Counted from the first letter of the stretch, positions 26,075 through 35,917 are shown. The stretch: DNA of 64,000 nucleotides from Pseudomonas sp. BCA17 (GCF_004519405.1 NZ_SGWI01000004.1:186001-250000); one strand, 5' to 3'. Made by a program: numbers and translations. Notes: a model not told the origin generated them from the sequence alone.

Positions 26075-27079
26075 TCAATTCATCTCTGTCGCCTCCAGGA
26101 CCTGGTCCAATTCAAGCAGCGTGGTGTGCAGGCGCTGCCGCATGGCTGATAGCTGCGACATCATCAGCGTCAGCTTTTCGGCTTTTCGGCCAACACCCAA
26201 CGCCTCTTCCTGCAGGTGCCTGTGGCGCTGCTCCACCTCGCGGTTTTTCTCATCCAGCTGACCCTGCTGATGCTGCAGGCGAACTTGCCACTGTTCAAGC
26301 ATCTCTTCTCGCTCGATGGCCGCGTGCTTTTTTTGCGTCAGCTCTTGGACGACGCGGGCAAGATTAGCCAGTGTGCTGTCCACCTCAAGCAACGTAGCGT
26401 GCTCCTGATGGGCTGGCCGTTTCGCAGGCGCAGCCTCGCTCGCTTCAAACTCAACCGGCAGTGCACCCGGCCCGGCCGGCACGAATGTCTCGGGTACCGC
26501 GGCCACCGAATGCGAAGGTTCTTCAGCGGTGTATTTATCCGGCAACTGAGTGGCGGTCTTCGGAGGGCTCATCTCCTTCGGCGATGCAACCATTTGTGAC
26601 GAAAAGCGAATGTTCGGCACGATGACGGTATTACTTTCAATCGCGGGCAATGCGGGCGCGGACATGCCTAAGGTAATCACCTTCATCACCAGCGCTTTCT
26701 TGATAATGACCGAGTGATGATCCTCCGGCCTGGCAGGCGGCAACCTGCAACCTTTCAAATCGACAAAATGAAAGGGAGTCTGGGCTTCACCGGCGCCACT
26801 TGTCTTTGCGCCAGATGCGGCCATGAGGATCTGCTTGAAGACCTGCATCGCCACTTGCAGATCTTCCTTGGAGTCCACTCCGCCCAGGAAATACCGTTCG
26901 AGTTTTTTACGCAATGCAGCGATATAAACCCTTGAGTGACCGGGTTCGGCCTCTTCATCTAGGCTATATACAAGAAAGTTTGACTCGATCTGGGCGACAG
27001 CAAACCCACAGAGCAGTGCACCGTTGACCGGTGCCTCTTCGCCACTGCGTTCAAGAACAAGGGTACGTAGAAGCATCAT
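26075..27079 (-). CDS. Unrecognised protein with C-terminal coiled coil
   Basis: A 334-residue protein that I do not recognise. Residues 1-100 look globular (FLVYSLDEEAEPGHSRVYIA, then KKLERYFLGGVDSKEDL), residues 130-220 are proline/alanine-rich and probably disordered, and about residues 225-330 form a long charged coiled coil (QVRLQHQQGQLDEKNREVEQ, LGVGRKAEKLTLMMSQ). No signal peptide or membrane segment. Two ATGs open the frame (27079, 27076) with GAGG 10 nt upstream. It is divergent from the Gld-like ABC operon across 227 AT-rich bp, so it may serve as a partner or be co-regulated; this is only positional inference. Confidence 0.75.
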   Translation of the reverse strand: MMLLRTLVLERSGEEAPVNGALLCGFAVAQIESNFLVYSLDEEAEPGHSRVYIAALRKKLERYFLGGVDSKEDLQVAMQVFKQILMAASGAKTSGAGEAQTPFHFVDLKGCRLPPARPEDHHSVIIKKALVMKVITLGMSAPALPAIESNTVIVPNIRFSSQMVASPKEMSPPKTATQLPDKYTAEEPSHSVAAVPETFVPAGPGALPVEFEASEAAPAKRPAHQEHATLLEVDSTLANLARVVQELTQKKHAAIEREEMLEQWQVRLQHQQGQLDEKNREVEQRHRHLQEEALGVGRKAEKLTLMMSQLSAMRQRLHTTLLELDQVLEATEMN

Positions 27080-27306
27080 GACAATCAGACCTCATCACAA
27101 AAAAGGAAACTTTATATAAACATCAGATAAACATCCGAGCATTAATAAACCCTCAAGCAAAACAATTGTTTCAGTGAGTTATCAAACCGGGCGTAGGACT
27201 TTTCTTATTAATCCAACCGCGCGTTCCCAAGCGCAACCATTGAACGTACCCTTTTTAAAGCCCTAATCGCTATTCATACACCCTGCCAAACTTATTCGGT
27301 AAGCCC
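27080..27306. promoter_or_regulatory. Divergent promoter region with perfect palindrome
   Basis: AT-rich gap between the coiled-coil gene and the ABC operon. A perfect 12-bp palindrome AAACAATTGTTT is at 27160-27171. A promoter-like pair on the plus strand, TTGAAC (27240-27245), 17 bp, CTAATC (27263-27268), would serve the ABC operon. No experimental support. Confidence 0.45.
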
Positions 27307-28233
27307 ATGATCGAGATAAGCAACCTGACGAAAAAACTTGGCAGAAAAAATGTCATCACCCAACTTTCATTCTGCGTCAAGCGCGGGGAATGCGTGGGTC
27401 TTTTTGGAGAGCGGGGCTCCGGTAAAACAACGCTGCTGAATTTGATCGCGGGTGTGCTAAAACCGACCTCCGGGTACATCAATATCCAGGGCTTAAACAC
27501 CCAGACCCATTCCATCCAGACGAAGAACGCCATTGGCTATCAACTCCACGACGTTCCCAGTCACACAGTGATGACCGTCAAAAGCCTACTGAACTTTATT
27601 GCCGCCGTTCGGGGATTCAGCGGTGCCGAAAAACGCAGAAGAGTCAATCAAGTCGTTACGCGCCTGGAACTGTTGTCCGTGTCCAACTACCCGATCGATA
27701 CGCTCCCCCTCGGCATAAAGCGCAAAGTTGCCATTGCCCAAGCCATTGTGCATTCGCCCGACCTGCTTTTACTGGACGAACCATTGGAGGATCTTGCCCC
27801 TGATGAGTGGCTCAAGCTCAGGACCCTTATCCAGTCCTTGAGCGAGGAAATGACGCTCATCATCGCCTCCCGTCATGGCGACGCACTGTCTGATCTCTGC
27901 AGCCGGGCGTTGGTTATCGCGGGGGGTCGCCTGAAGGCCGACACGGCGTTGGTGGATTTGCAGCGTAGCTCAAGGCACTACCAAGCCGTGACCCTCGCCG
28001 CCGATACGCCTGTGGATTTGCTGGCCCTTGCCGTATTACCTGGCGTCGCCGGCATCGAAGAAGACCGGGATGCACCCGGCACCGTGACGGTTCTGGCCAT
28101 GCCTGGCCACTCCATTTTTCCCTCCATCAATGCGCTCATCACCCACCGCGGCTGGAAGGTCACGTCCATGCACTTGGAACCAGGACGCTTGAACGACGTG
28201 ATTCACCATCTCAGTGAAGAGGTTTCCCCTTGA
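27307..28233 (+). CDS. ABC transporter ATP-binding protein (GldA/NosF-like) with altered signature motif
   Basis: ATPase of 308 residues from the multidrug/gliding (ABC-2) class. Walker A GERGSGKTTLLN, Walker B DLLLLDEP and the switch histidine in IIASRHGD are present. The signature that is normally LSGGQ-like reads LPLGIKRKVAIAQAI, and the D-loop region reads LEDLAPDEW. Two codon positions of the classical signature glycines are thus replaced, which could lower ATPase cycling. A C-terminal accessory domain of about 90 residues resembles that of Gld-type ATPases. It overlaps the next gene by 4 bp. Substrate unknown. Confidence 0.87.
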   Translation: MIEISNLTKKLGRKNVITQLSFCVKRGECVGLFGERGSGKTTLLNLIAGVLKPTSGYINIQGLNTQTHSIQTKNAIGYQLHDVPSHTVMTVKSLLNFIAAVRGFSGAEKRRRVNQVVTRLELLSVSNYPIDTLPLGIKRKVAIAQAIVHSPDLLLLDEPLEDLAPDEWLKLRTLIQSLSEEMTLIIASRHGDALSDLCSRALVIAGGRLKADTALVDLQRSSRHYQAVTLAADTPVDLLALAVLPGVAGIEEDRDAPGTVTVLAMPGHSIFPSINALITHRGWKVTSMHLEPGRLNDVIHHLSEEVSP

Positions 28234-28955
28234 AACTGCTAACCGTCATTTTCAAACGCCAGCTCGCCAGTTATGCCTCCTCACCCGGTACTTATTTGAG
28301 CGTGGCGGTGTTCCTGGCGCTGTGTGCCACGCTGGGATTGCACGCTCAGCAATGGATGGAGCGAAACAGCAGCGACTTGCAGGCCTTCTTCGAGTTTCAC
28401 CCTTGGCTGTATCTTCTGCTGATTCCCACGCTATCGACGCAGTTATGGTCGGATGAACACAGTGCGAGCTTTTCCAACATGATGAAAACCTTGCCTGTCA
28501 CCTCGATGGAACGCGTTATCGGAAAGTTCATGGCGGCGTGGGTCGTGTGCGGCCTTGCCGTACTTTTAAACTTCCCGATAGTGATCGCCGCCAACTATCT
28601 CGGCACAGCCGATAACGCCGTAATCGCCTCACAGTTCTTCGCCAGCTGGTTACTGGCAGGCAGTTATCTGGCCGTTGGTTGTTTTGTATGTGCACTGACT
28701 CACCAGCGCATTGTAATTTTCTTATTGACACTGGGCCTGCTACTGACGATCAGCGGTGTTTCATCCGTTCTGGATGCGCTTGAACATCAAACCCCGATAT
28801 GGGTGATCGACAGTTTGATATCGCTCAATCCCATCTTGCGTTTCAGTACGATGGACAGCGGAAAACTGACACTTCATGACGTTTTTTACTTCACCAGCAT
28901 CATCTTTGTTTTTCTTGCAGCGACGACCGTCACACTCAACTACAAAAACCGCTGA
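28230..28955 (+). CDS. ABC-2 type permease (GldF-like)
   Basis: Integral membrane protein of 241 residues with about six hydrophobic segments, for example YLSVAVFLALCATLGLHA, WLLAGSYLAVGCFVCALT and IVIFLLTLGLLLTISGVSSV. It belongs to the ABC-2 membrane superfamily associated with Gld-like systems. The start is a TTG at 28230 that overlaps the preceding stop (TTGA) and has AGAGG about 6 nt upstream, implying translational coupling to the ATPase. It forms a three-gene operon with the following GldG-like protein. Confidence 0.85.
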   Translation: MKLLTVIFKRQLASYASSPGTYLSVAVFLALCATLGLHAQQWMERNSSDLQAFFEFHPWLYLLLIPTLSTQLWSDEHSASFSNMMKTLPVTSMERVIGKFMAAWVVCGLAVLLNFPIVIAANYLGTADNAVIASQFFASWLLAGSYLAVGCFVCALTHQRIVIFLLTLGLLLTISGVSSVLDALEHQTPIWVIDSLISLNPILRFSTMDSGKLTLHDVFYFTSIIFVFLAATTVTLNYKNR

Positions 28956-28970
28956 GAAGGAAAGCCACTG

Positions 28971-30716
28971 ATGCGATCCGCTCTTCGTACCGGTATGACA
29001 CTCATGGTTATATCGCTGTTGTTTCTCGCCTTTAATCTGGTCTGGGTAAAAAAGCTACCTGACATTCGCTGGGATTTTTCACAGGAGAAGAAACACACTT
29101 TATTACCGGCCACGCGGCATTTTCTTACAACACTCGAAGGCCCGCTGGACTTGTATTACTTCAACTCAATCAATGATCCCAAGAAAAACCAGCTATTGAA
29201 ACGCTATGGTCAACGGGTGGAGGACATGCTCAAGGAGTTTGAAAAAGCAGCCAGGGGCTTGATCAACCTGCACGTTATCGACCCAACTCCATTTTCCGAA
29301 GAAGCCTACAAGGCCAGTTTATTCGGACTGGATGATACGCAAGGATTCCTGGGGCTCATCGGCACACGTGCCGGTCAGAGCACACGGCGCATCGAAGCGT
29401 TCAACCCGGACCACGCCCCCTTGCTTGAGTACGAAATCAGCCATCTGATCCTTGAACTGATGCAGCCTGAGCGTCCGACTGTCGGCTTGCTGTCAGGGCT
29501 CGCGTCAAGCGCTTCCACGGGAGAACTCCTGGCGCACATGCGTGGGCATTTCAACCTGGTGGAACTGAGCACCAACATCGCCCAGGTACCGTCATCAATC
29601 GATACGTTGATGGTTGTGCATCCGCGCACCCTGCCCGAACACGCTTTGTATGCGATTGAGCAGCACGTATTGAAGGGTGCCAAGTTGATGATCTTCATCG
29701 ATCCGGTGAGCGAAATGGACACGAATGCCGCTTCGCCAGACTCCAGGCTGGAGGGGCTGCTGGCGGCTTGGGGTGTACAGATGCCAACGGACAAGCTGTT
29801 GGTGGATGACCTCTATGCCACATCGGCTACCCTCGGCCCCGCAAGTCCAACGGTGTTGCACCCGGCCAGGCTGGAGCTGCCACGACAGGCCATGAGCGCC
29901 ACCGATATCAGCAGTTGGAAACTGAGTTCAGTGATCGTGTCGAGCAGCGGTGCACTTTTCCGCCCTCTGAAAAGCCGCATGACATTCACGCCGCTGCTGC
30001 AGAGCTCGCGGCAATCGGTGCTGCTCGACGCGGGGCATTTCGCTTTAGCGACGACGTTCGACTCACTCACCGATGAAGCCACCGCGCCCAGGCAGGCACA
30101 CGTGATTGCTGCTCGCCTTGAAGGCCCCGCCTTCTCGGTGTTCCCCGAGGGCCTTGACGGGCAACCGCCCGGTTTGCAGAAGGCTGCACAGATCCATGTG
30201 GTGGTGGTTGCCGACACGGATATGCTCGCAGACACCATCATCCGTTCGGCCCCCAACAGCAACGTGCAGTTCATCTTGAATACGTTGGATAACCTGGCCG
30301 CTCCCCCAGCGCTTGCGGACATTCGACCACGCGCCATAAACAGTCAGCCCCTGCATACGCTCGAACACCTGCGCGACACGGCGGCACAGGCATATCGGGA
30401 AAGCGCGCGCGAGCTGGAACGACGCCTTGAGCGCACTGAACAAGAATGGCGACGTTTGAGCCCACAGAACGGGGGGCTTGGTGCTCAGGCCGTGGGTGCC
30501 AATGCTCCGTTACAAGCGCTCAACAAGGAGCGCCTGCGACTCCCCATGGAACTGAACGCACTGAAAGTCAACGCTTACGCGCCTGTGCGTCAGTTCGAAC
30601 ACGGCCTGAAGCTGCTGCTGATTGCGACCGTGCCGCTGCTGTTATGCCTGGTCGCCTGGGTGCTTGCTCTCTGCCTGCGCCGACGCCGGTCGCTCTCTTG
30701 CGCGGCTTGTCGCTGA
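28971..30716 (+). CDS. GldG-like ABC auxiliary membrane protein
   Basis: A 581-residue protein with one N-terminal membrane helix (TLMVISLLFLAFNLVWV), a large periplasmic domain resembling the GldG/IFT52-type ABC auxiliary fold (LPATRHFLTTLEGPLDLYYF, RYGQRVEDMLKEFEKAARG, RPTVGLLSGLASS), a late coiled stretch (ESARELERRLERTEQEWRRL) and a C-terminal helix (LLLIATVPLLLCLVAWVLAL). GldG partners the GldA-GldF transporter; gliding is not expected in Pseudomonas, so the system probably has another envelope role. It is the last gene of the operon; AAGGA precedes the ATG. Confidence 0.83.
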   Translation: MRSALRTGMTLMVISLLFLAFNLVWVKKLPDIRWDFSQEKKHTLLPATRHFLTTLEGPLDLYYFNSINDPKKNQLLKRYGQRVEDMLKEFEKAARGLINLHVIDPTPFSEEAYKASLFGLDDTQGFLGLIGTRAGQSTRRIEAFNPDHAPLLEYEISHLILELMQPERPTVGLLSGLASSASTGELLAHMRGHFNLVELSTNIAQVPSSIDTLMVVHPRTLPEHALYAIEQHVLKGAKLMIFIDPVSEMDTNAASPDSRLEGLLAAWGVQMPTDKLLVDDLYATSATLGPASPTVLHPARLELPRQAMSATDISSWKLSSVIVSSSGALFRPLKSRMTFTPLLQSSRQSVLLDAGHFALATTFDSLTDEATAPRQAHVIAARLEGPAFSVFPEGLDGQPPGLQKAAQIHVVVVADTDMLADTIIRSAPNSNVQFILNTLDNLAAPPALADIRPRAINSQPLHTLEHLRDTAAQAYRESARELERRLERTEQEWRRLSPQNGGLGAQAVGANAPLQALNKERLRLPMELNALKVNAYAPVRQFEHGLKLLLIATVPLLLCLVAWVLALCLRRRRSLSCAACR

Positions 30717-30720
30717 GGAC

Positions 30721-31029
30721 TCAGCGGCGGGTAATCAGGCCCTGTCGGGCAATACGCGTGAGTTGGCGGATCACTTCATCGGCATCGCTGGCGCTGGGCG
30801 CCTGTATCACCGCGAGGTCGAAACTGTTGCTGGCAAAGCGGGCCAGGGAATCGCCATCTTCAACAAACTGAATCAGAAACGCCGAAGGCCGCCCGGTGCG
30901 ACGAGGCCAGCCGTCAAGGTAACGCAACAGCGTCGGCTGGTGCTTGCCGCCAAGAAGGATCTTTGGATTGCGTTGAGTCAGGCCCGCAGTGATCGGGGCC
31001 AGGCGAATCAGGGGGTGTAGTGCATTCAT
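30721..31029 (-). CDS. Conserved hypothetical protein (102 aa)
   Basis: A 102-residue soluble protein with no membrane segment, containing HPLIRLAPITAGLTQRNPKI, KHQPTLLRYLDGWPRRTGRP and SNSFDLAVIQAPSASDADEV. It looks like a small conserved pseudomonad protein; no family was recognised. It begins at ATG 31029 without a strong ribosome site and its 3' end abuts the convergent GldG-like gene 4 bp away. The 260-bp stretch 31030-31289 upstream contains only the terminator described at 31246. Confidence 0.65.
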   Translation of the reverse strand: MNALHPLIRLAPITAGLTQRNPKILLGGKHQPTLLRYLDGWPRRTGRPSAFLIQFVEDGDSLARFASNSFDLAVIQAPSASDADEVIRQLTRIARQGLITRR

Positions 31030-31245
31030 CGTGTCGTGGTCTCTGCCTCAAAAGTCTGCGGGCAGGTGAGAGGCAACACCGAACCAGCGCTTTAGCGGTA
31101 TTTCGAAGTGTGCTCTGCATGGGAGAACATACTTCTGTCGGGCTGCATCGAGTCCCAGTGGCGCCCCGCAATTAGCTGTTTAAATCGGCGCATGGACGGC
31201 ATCCTAGAGAAGCCTGCAGGCCAGTGTCAAGAATCCCGGGCAACG

Positions 31246-31272
31246 AAAAAGCCCGCCTATGGCGGGCTTTTT
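31246..31272. terminator. Rho-independent terminator, bidirectional
   Basis: Perfect 12-bp inverted repeat (31246-31257 and 31261-31272, core GCCCGCC/GGCGGGC) with loop TAT, A-run on the left and T-run on the right. On the minus strand it ends the DoxX gene. Confidence 0.92.
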
Positions 31273-31289
31273 GGGGACGTACCCAGGGA

Positions 31290-31724
31290 TCAGCGACTGA
31301 TAGCGCCGTCGGCCGACAGTTTGCCGGCGCCTTCCAGCAGCACCGCCAGCGAGCCGCCCAGCAGGGCCAGTGCGAACTCATAACCGTTGTTGGCCATAAA
31401 CAGGCCGTTATGGATATGCACCGAGAAAATCGCCACCAGCGACAGGATGGTCAAACCCAATGCCGCAGGGCGTGCCAACAGGCCGATGATCAGCGCCAGG
31501 CCGGCGAAGAACTCGGTACCGCCTGACAACACAGCCATCAGAGTGCCCGGAGCCAGGCCGATACTTTCCATCCATTGCGCCGTGCCGGCCAGACCGTAAC
31601 CGCCAAACCAGCCGAAGAGCTTTTGCGAACCGTGAGCGGCGAAGACAATGCCGACGACGATACGCAGAATCGTCAGGCCATACCCGGCGCGGGTGGACAA
31701 AATGCTTTTGATCAGTGGGCTCAT
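31290..31724 (-). CDS. DoxX-family membrane protein
   Basis: A 144-residue inner-membrane protein with four hydrophobic segments, including LTILRIVVGIVFAAHGSQKL, FFAGLALIIGLLARPAALGL and LTILSLVAIFSVHIHNGLFM. The HGSQKLFGWFGG motif after the first helix is characteristic of the DoxX/YphA family. Roles in redox or thiol stress and membrane integrity are described for some members; the role here is unknown. AAGGA precedes the ATG at 31724. The upstream gap holds a spaced inverted repeat that could be an operator. Confidence 0.88.
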   Translation of the reverse strand: MSPLIKSILSTRAGYGLTILRIVVGIVFAAHGSQKLFGWFGGYGLAGTAQWMESIGLAPGTLMAVLSGGTEFFAGLALIIGLLARPAALGLTILSLVAIFSVHIHNGLFMANNGYEFALALLGGSLAVLLEGAGKLSADGAISR

Positions 31725-31773
31725 CGGGGGTAATCCTTTTCTAAGTAGAGGGGGTTGGCCGCTATATTAATCA

Positions 31774-31810
31774 GATTAGGCAATGATAAAAGCCGAAAAT
31801 ATGCCTAATC
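31774..31810. repeat. Spaced inverted repeat upstream of doxX-like gene
   Basis: GATTAGGCA (31774-31782) and TGCCTAATC (31802-31810) form a perfect 9-bp inverted repeat with a 19-bp AT-rich spacer. Further TAATC/GATTA copies lie on both sides (31766-31830). The element lies 50-86 bp upstream of the DoxX start codon and just after the stop of the transglycosylase gene, a good position for an operator of the DoxX gene. Confidence 0.5.
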
Positions 31811-31827
31811 ATTATCGATTAAATCGA

Positions 31828-33249
31828 TTATTTACGTGAAACAATCTTTGGCCCCGCCGGCTCCAGGGACTCCCGCTCCCGATTGAACGCCAAGTAATAT
31901 TTGTTCACGCTATTAACATAGCTGACGCCGCTCATACCCACCTGCTCCATGGCAATGCGTTCAACCTGGAAGAACCACTGATTCGGATTGAGCCCACGCC
32001 GACGCGCCTCCGCACGCATGCCCTGCACCCGCTCCGGCCCCATGTTGTACGCCGCCAGCACAAAGGCCATGCGCTCTCTTTCATTGAGCTTGGGGCTTGC
32101 GAAAAACTTTCGACGGATCATCGACAGGTAACGCGCGCCCGCCTGCACATTGCTATCAAGGCTCTCGATACTGTTCACCCCGACCCGTTGCGCCGCCGAA
32201 GGGGTGATCTGCATCAATCCCGTGGGGCCACCGCTGTTGCGCGCTCCGGGGTCGAGTGCGGATTCCTTGAACGCCAACGCGGCCAGGTTCAACCAGTCCA
32301 TGCCCTGCTCCCGGGCATATTTTTGCAGGACCGGCCGCAGCTTCTCCAGACGCTGGCGGTCGGCGCGGGCCAGTGGGTTGCGCACCTGATAGAGGCGTCG
32401 GTAGATGCGTTGGAATGCCACATCCTGATCGGACGGGGTTCGATAAGTCTTGAGAAAGCGATCGATACTGGCCCGCAGCATTGAAGCATCCTGGCGCACG
32501 AACCAATATTCGTCAGCTGGCTCGCTGATCACTACCTGTTTATCAAAGCGAAGCTTGGGCAGGATTTTCGACCAGCGTTCGGCAATGGGCTTCTCAACGA
32601 TGGTCAAGTGGAAGATCCCGGCCTGGACCATCTCCAGCACATCTTCCACCGCCAACGTGGGATCGACCCATTCCACCTTCACCGGCGGTAGTTTGTGCAG
32701 CGCCAGCTTCTGATTGACCTGGCTGATGGCATCCGCCGCAGCACTGCCGGCAGTCAGCGACAACGTGCGCCCTGACAACTGTTCAAGCCTGGTAAACCGC
32801 CGCTCCCCTTTCACACCCACCAGCCATAACGGCACATTGCTGACGATCGGATCGCTGGTGCTGAGCTTGTGCGCAGCCTTCACATCCAACAGTTCACCCG
32901 GGGCCACCAGATCACCTTCGCCACGGGCCAACGCACCAAGCAACTGGTCCTTGGCCTTGGGAATGATCTTGAGGTTGATTTCTTCACCGTCACGGGCATG
33001 GCCGTTCAAGTACTGCTCGAAGGCGCGCAAACGGTGGTATTCGACACCGATGGCCTGGCCCTGAATTTCGCCAGAGCTGTTGCGGCTCTGATTGACCAGC
33101 ACGCGCAAGGTGCGGCTGGAACGAATTTGCGCCAGGTCTCGCACCTTGCCGGGCTTGGTCACTTCCACCGGGCCGTCCAGACGTGCCGCCGCCGTCATGG
33201 GCAGCAACAACGTCAGGCACAACATAAGCAACGCCGAGTGTCGGATCAT
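31828..33249 (-). CDS. MltF-like lytic transglycosylase with solute-binding-like domain
   Basis: Envelope enzyme of 473 residues that would cleave peptidoglycan glycan strands with 1,6-anhydro product formation. A signal peptide (MIRHSALLMLCLTLLLPMTAAA) leads to an SBP_bac_3-like domain at about residues 40-270, then an SLT domain with LNLAALAFKESALDPGARNS, where Glu329 is the predicted catalytic acid, followed by PTGLMQITPSAAQRVG and VLAAYNMGPERVQ. This is the MltF domain order. ATG 33249 has GGAG upstream; longer in-frame starts would lose the signal peptide. It is likely a paralogue rather than the main mltF. Confidence 0.9.
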   Translation of the reverse strand: MIRHSALLMLCLTLLLPMTAAARLDGPVEVTKPGKVRDLAQIRSSRTLRVLVNQSRNSSGEIQGQAIGVEYHRLRAFEQYLNGHARDGEEINLKIIPKAKDQLLGALARGEGDLVAPGELLDVKAAHKLSTSDPIVSNVPLWLVGVKGERRFTRLEQLSGRTLSLTAGSAAADAISQVNQKLALHKLPPVKVEWVDPTLAVEDVLEMVQAGIFHLTIVEKPIAERWSKILPKLRFDKQVVISEPADEYWFVRQDASMLRASIDRFLKTYRTPSDQDVAFQRIYRRLYQVRNPLARADRQRLEKLRPVLQKYAREQGMDWLNLAALAFKESALDPGARNSGGPTGLMQITPSAAQRVGVNSIESLDSNVQAGARYLSMIRRKFFASPKLNERERMAFVLAAYNMGPERVQGMRAEARRRGLNPNQWFFQVERIAMEQVGMSGVSYVNSVNKYYLAFNRERESLEPAGPKIVSRK

Positions 33250-33484
33250 CCGCTCTCCGCAAAGAATACTGGCCAGCACCACCGTGAAAGGTAAGGGCTG
33301 GGGGTCAGAAACAGAGCGCTTTAAGCGCTGGCAAGGCGCGCAACGGCGGCATGGGGGAAGGCGTTCGGCCAACCACAATGTCACTTGCGACGTTCAAAGA
33401 CAGCTTTAACTCGTTGTAGTTCTTCGTTTTTCTTATAAATCTACAGCTCTGATATGCTTTCCGACCGCAGGCGGAGATAGCACC

Positions 33485-34291
33485 ATGCAACTCATTGATA
33501 TCGGCGTCAACCTGACCAACCCCAGTTTCGACGAGAGGCACCAAGCCGTTCTTGACCGCGCCTATGCCGCCGGCGTGCAGCAATTGGTGCTTACCGGCAC
33601 CAGTGTCGACGGCAGCGAACAGGCCCTGGAACTGTGCGTAAAACTCGATGACGGCGGCCAGCACCTATTCAGCACGGCCGGCATCCACCCGCATTCCGCC
33701 AGCGACTGGAACGGCGACAGCGCACAGCGTTTACGCAACTTGCTCGGCGAAAGCCGCGTGCGTGCAGTGGGCGAATGCGGGCTGGACTTCAACCGGGACT
33801 TCTCCCCACGCCCTCAGCAGGAAAAAGTCCTCGAAGAACACCTGGCCCTGGCGGTCGAATTGAAACTGCCGGTGTTTCTCCACGAACGCGATGCCAACCA
33901 GCGGCTGCTGGAGATCCTCAAGGATTACCGCGACCACCTGACCGCCGCCGTTGTGCATTGCTTCACCGGTGAGCAACACGCGCTCTTCAGCTACCTCGAC
34001 CTTGATTTGCATATCGGTATCACCGGCTGGATCTGCGACGAACGTCGTGGGACACACCTGCATCCACTGGTCAGGGAAATCCCCCGTGGCCGTCTGATGC
34101 TGGAAAGCGATGCGCCGTACCTGCTGCCGCGCACGCTGCGACCGAAGCCGAAAAATGGCCGCAATGAACCGGCCTATTTGCCGGAAGTGTTGCGTGAAGC
34201 CGCACTGCACCGTAATGAAACCCTGGAAGACCTGGCCGAGCACAGCACCGCCTGCGCCCGCGCCTTTTTTGGGCTGCCCCGCCTGGATTGA
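33485..34291 (+). CDS. tatD: TatD-family metal-dependent DNase
   Basis: Metal-dependent 3'-5' exonuclease/hydrolase of the amidohydrolase fold, 268 residues. The start [20 protein letters not shown] matches TatD itself (as opposed to YcfH/YjjV). Other motifs are [54 protein letters not shown] and LESDAPYL, which supply the metal ligands. TatD acts in DNA repair after oxidative damage; it is no longer considered part of the Tat export machinery. GGAG-like ribosome site upstream. Confidence 0.93.
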   Translation: MQLIDIGVNLTNPSFDERHQAVLDRAYAAGVQQLVLTGTSVDGSEQALELCVKLDDGGQHLFSTAGIHPHSASDWNGDSAQRLRNLLGESRVRAVGECGLDFNRDFSPRPQQEKVLEEHLALAVELKLPVFLHERDANQRLLEILKDYRDHLTAAVVHCFTGEQHALFSYLDLDLHIGITGWICDERRGTHLHPLVREIPRGRLMLESDAPYLLPRTLRPKPKNGRNEPAYLPEVLREAALHRNETLEDLAEHSTACARAFFGLPRLD

Positions 34292-34401
34292 TACAACGGG
34301 GTTAATGCGGCGCATTGACCCACGTCAAAACCGGTTTTCTGAATAGCGGCACAATAATGGCACCTTGCCAATGCTGTTTCCGCTATCAGAGAAAACCTTC
34401 C

Positions 34402-35883
34402 ATGGGTGCCTGGCTTAGCAACATCTCGCTGAAATACAAATTCTGGGCCGTCAACGCGGTCGCCTTCATCACCACCCTCTTGCTGGTGCTGTACGCCGTG
34501 CAGCTCGAACAACAGGCGCGCAGCGATGCGTCGCAAACCTCGGCACAAGCGCAAGCGCGATTGCTCGCGGCCTGGCCTGCCGACAAGGCGCTGCCGAAGG
34601 GTGAACATTGGCTCACGTTTGCCCGGGGTCAGGTTCCACAATTGGCAGGCCAGGATCTGTCAGCGCTCAGCAACGCCAGCGGCTGGGTCGAGCTTGACCG
34701 GATGCCCTTGTTCGGTGAAAACCCGCTGATCGGTGCAGACGTTATCGCTCGCGCCGACGGGCAACAGATCGCCGTGCTGGCCTACGGACGCAGCCTGAGC
34801 CAGGTATTCGCCGAACGCTTCGTCAACTACGCCGTGGCCGTGCTTATCCTGATGCTGGCAATGCTCGGCGCCTCACAACTGCTGATTCGCTTCCTGCTCA
34901 GCCAACTCAATACCCTCAAGGATGTAATGCTGCACGTTGAGAAAACCGGCGATCTGTCGGCCCGCGTGCCCCTGGCGTGCAAAGACGAAGTCGGCCAGAT
35001 GGCCAGCGCGTTCAACGCCATGCAGGCCGGTTACCAGCGGGTGGTCAACACCGTGGCGTCCACCGCCCGGCAACTGGACGAGGGGGCCGCGCGGCTGGCC
35101 AGCAGCATGAACGAGGTGCAACACGGCATGCTCGGCCAGCAGAGCGAAACCGACCAGGCCGCCACCGCTATCAATGAGATGACCGCCACCGTCCACCACA
35201 TCGCCCAGCACGCCGGCGCCACCCGCGACCTGTCCCAGACCGCCGACGCCCTCGCCGGCAGCGGCCAGGAGGTGGTCGCCCGGGTGCAACACTCGATTGC
35301 CGGGCTGTCCACCGGCGTGCAACAAACCGCTGAAATGATCCAGAAACTCGCCGAGGACAGCCAGAAAATCAACGGCGTGGTCAGCGTGATCCACAGCATC
35401 GCCGAACAGACCAACCTGCTCGCACTCAACGCCGCCATCGAAGCCGCTCGCGCCGGGGAAATGGGCCGTGGCTTTGCCGTGGTCGCCGACGAAGTACGCA
35501 ACCTCGCCAAGCGCGTGCAAAGCTCCACCGACGAAATCACCCGCATGGTCTCGGCACTGCAAGCCGGCACGCGCGATGCGGTGGATTTCATGCAGGAAAG
35601 CTCATTCAAGGCCGATGACTGCGTGCAGCAGGCCCAGGAAGCCGGCGCCGCACTGGCCGAAATTACCGGCGCCGTGGCACAGATGCGCGAGAGCAACACC
35701 CAGATCGCCGTGGCCGCCGAACAGCAAAGCCATGTCGCCGAAGAAATGAACCGGGCGGTGGTGAGTATTCGTGATGTGACAGAAAACACCGTGCAACAGA
35801 CCATCGGCTCAGCCAGCACCAGCAATGAACTGGCCACGCTGGCAGGAGAGTTGAGCAAGGCGATCGGGCAGTTGAAGCTGTAG
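34402..35883 (+). CDS. Methyl-accepting chemotaxis protein
   Basis: Transmembrane chemoreceptor of 493 residues. The first membrane helix is [20 protein letters not shown], followed by a short periplasmic sensor of about 110 residues, the second helix [19 protein letters not shown], a HAMP domain ([20 protein letters not shown]) and the cytoplasmic signalling domain whose hairpin tip reads [20 protein letters not shown] then [17 protein letters not shown]. The periplasmic domain is too small for a dCache fold; the ligand is unknown. No C-terminal CheR/CheB pentapeptide. ATG 34402 is preferred over 34315 because the membrane helix then starts close to the N-terminus. Confidence 0.93.
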   Translation: MGAWLSNISLKYKFWAVNAVAFITTLLLVLYAVQLEQQARSDASQTSAQAQARLLAAWPADKALPKGEHWLTFARGQVPQLAGQDLSALSNASGWVELDRMPLFGENPLIGADVIARADGQQIAVLAYGRSLSQVFAERFVNYAVAVLILMLAMLGASQLLIRFLLSQLNTLKDVMLHVEKTGDLSARVPLACKDEVGQMASAFNAMQAGYQRVVNTVASTARQLDEGAARLASSMNEVQHGMLGQQSETDQAATAINEMTATVHHIAQHAGATRDLSQTADALAGSGQEVVARVQHSIAGLSTGVQQTAEMIQKLAEDSQKINGVVSVIHSIAEQTNLLALNAAIEAARAGEMGRGFAVVADEVRNLAKRVQSSTDEITRMVSALQAGTRDAVDFMQESSFKADDCVQQAQEAGAALAEITGAVAQMRESNTQIAVAAEQQSHVAEEMNRAVVSIRDVTENTVQQTIGSASTSNELATLAGELSKAIGQLKL

Positions 35884-35917
35884 GGCTGTTCAACCTGTAA
35901 TCCTGTGCCTACAACAG

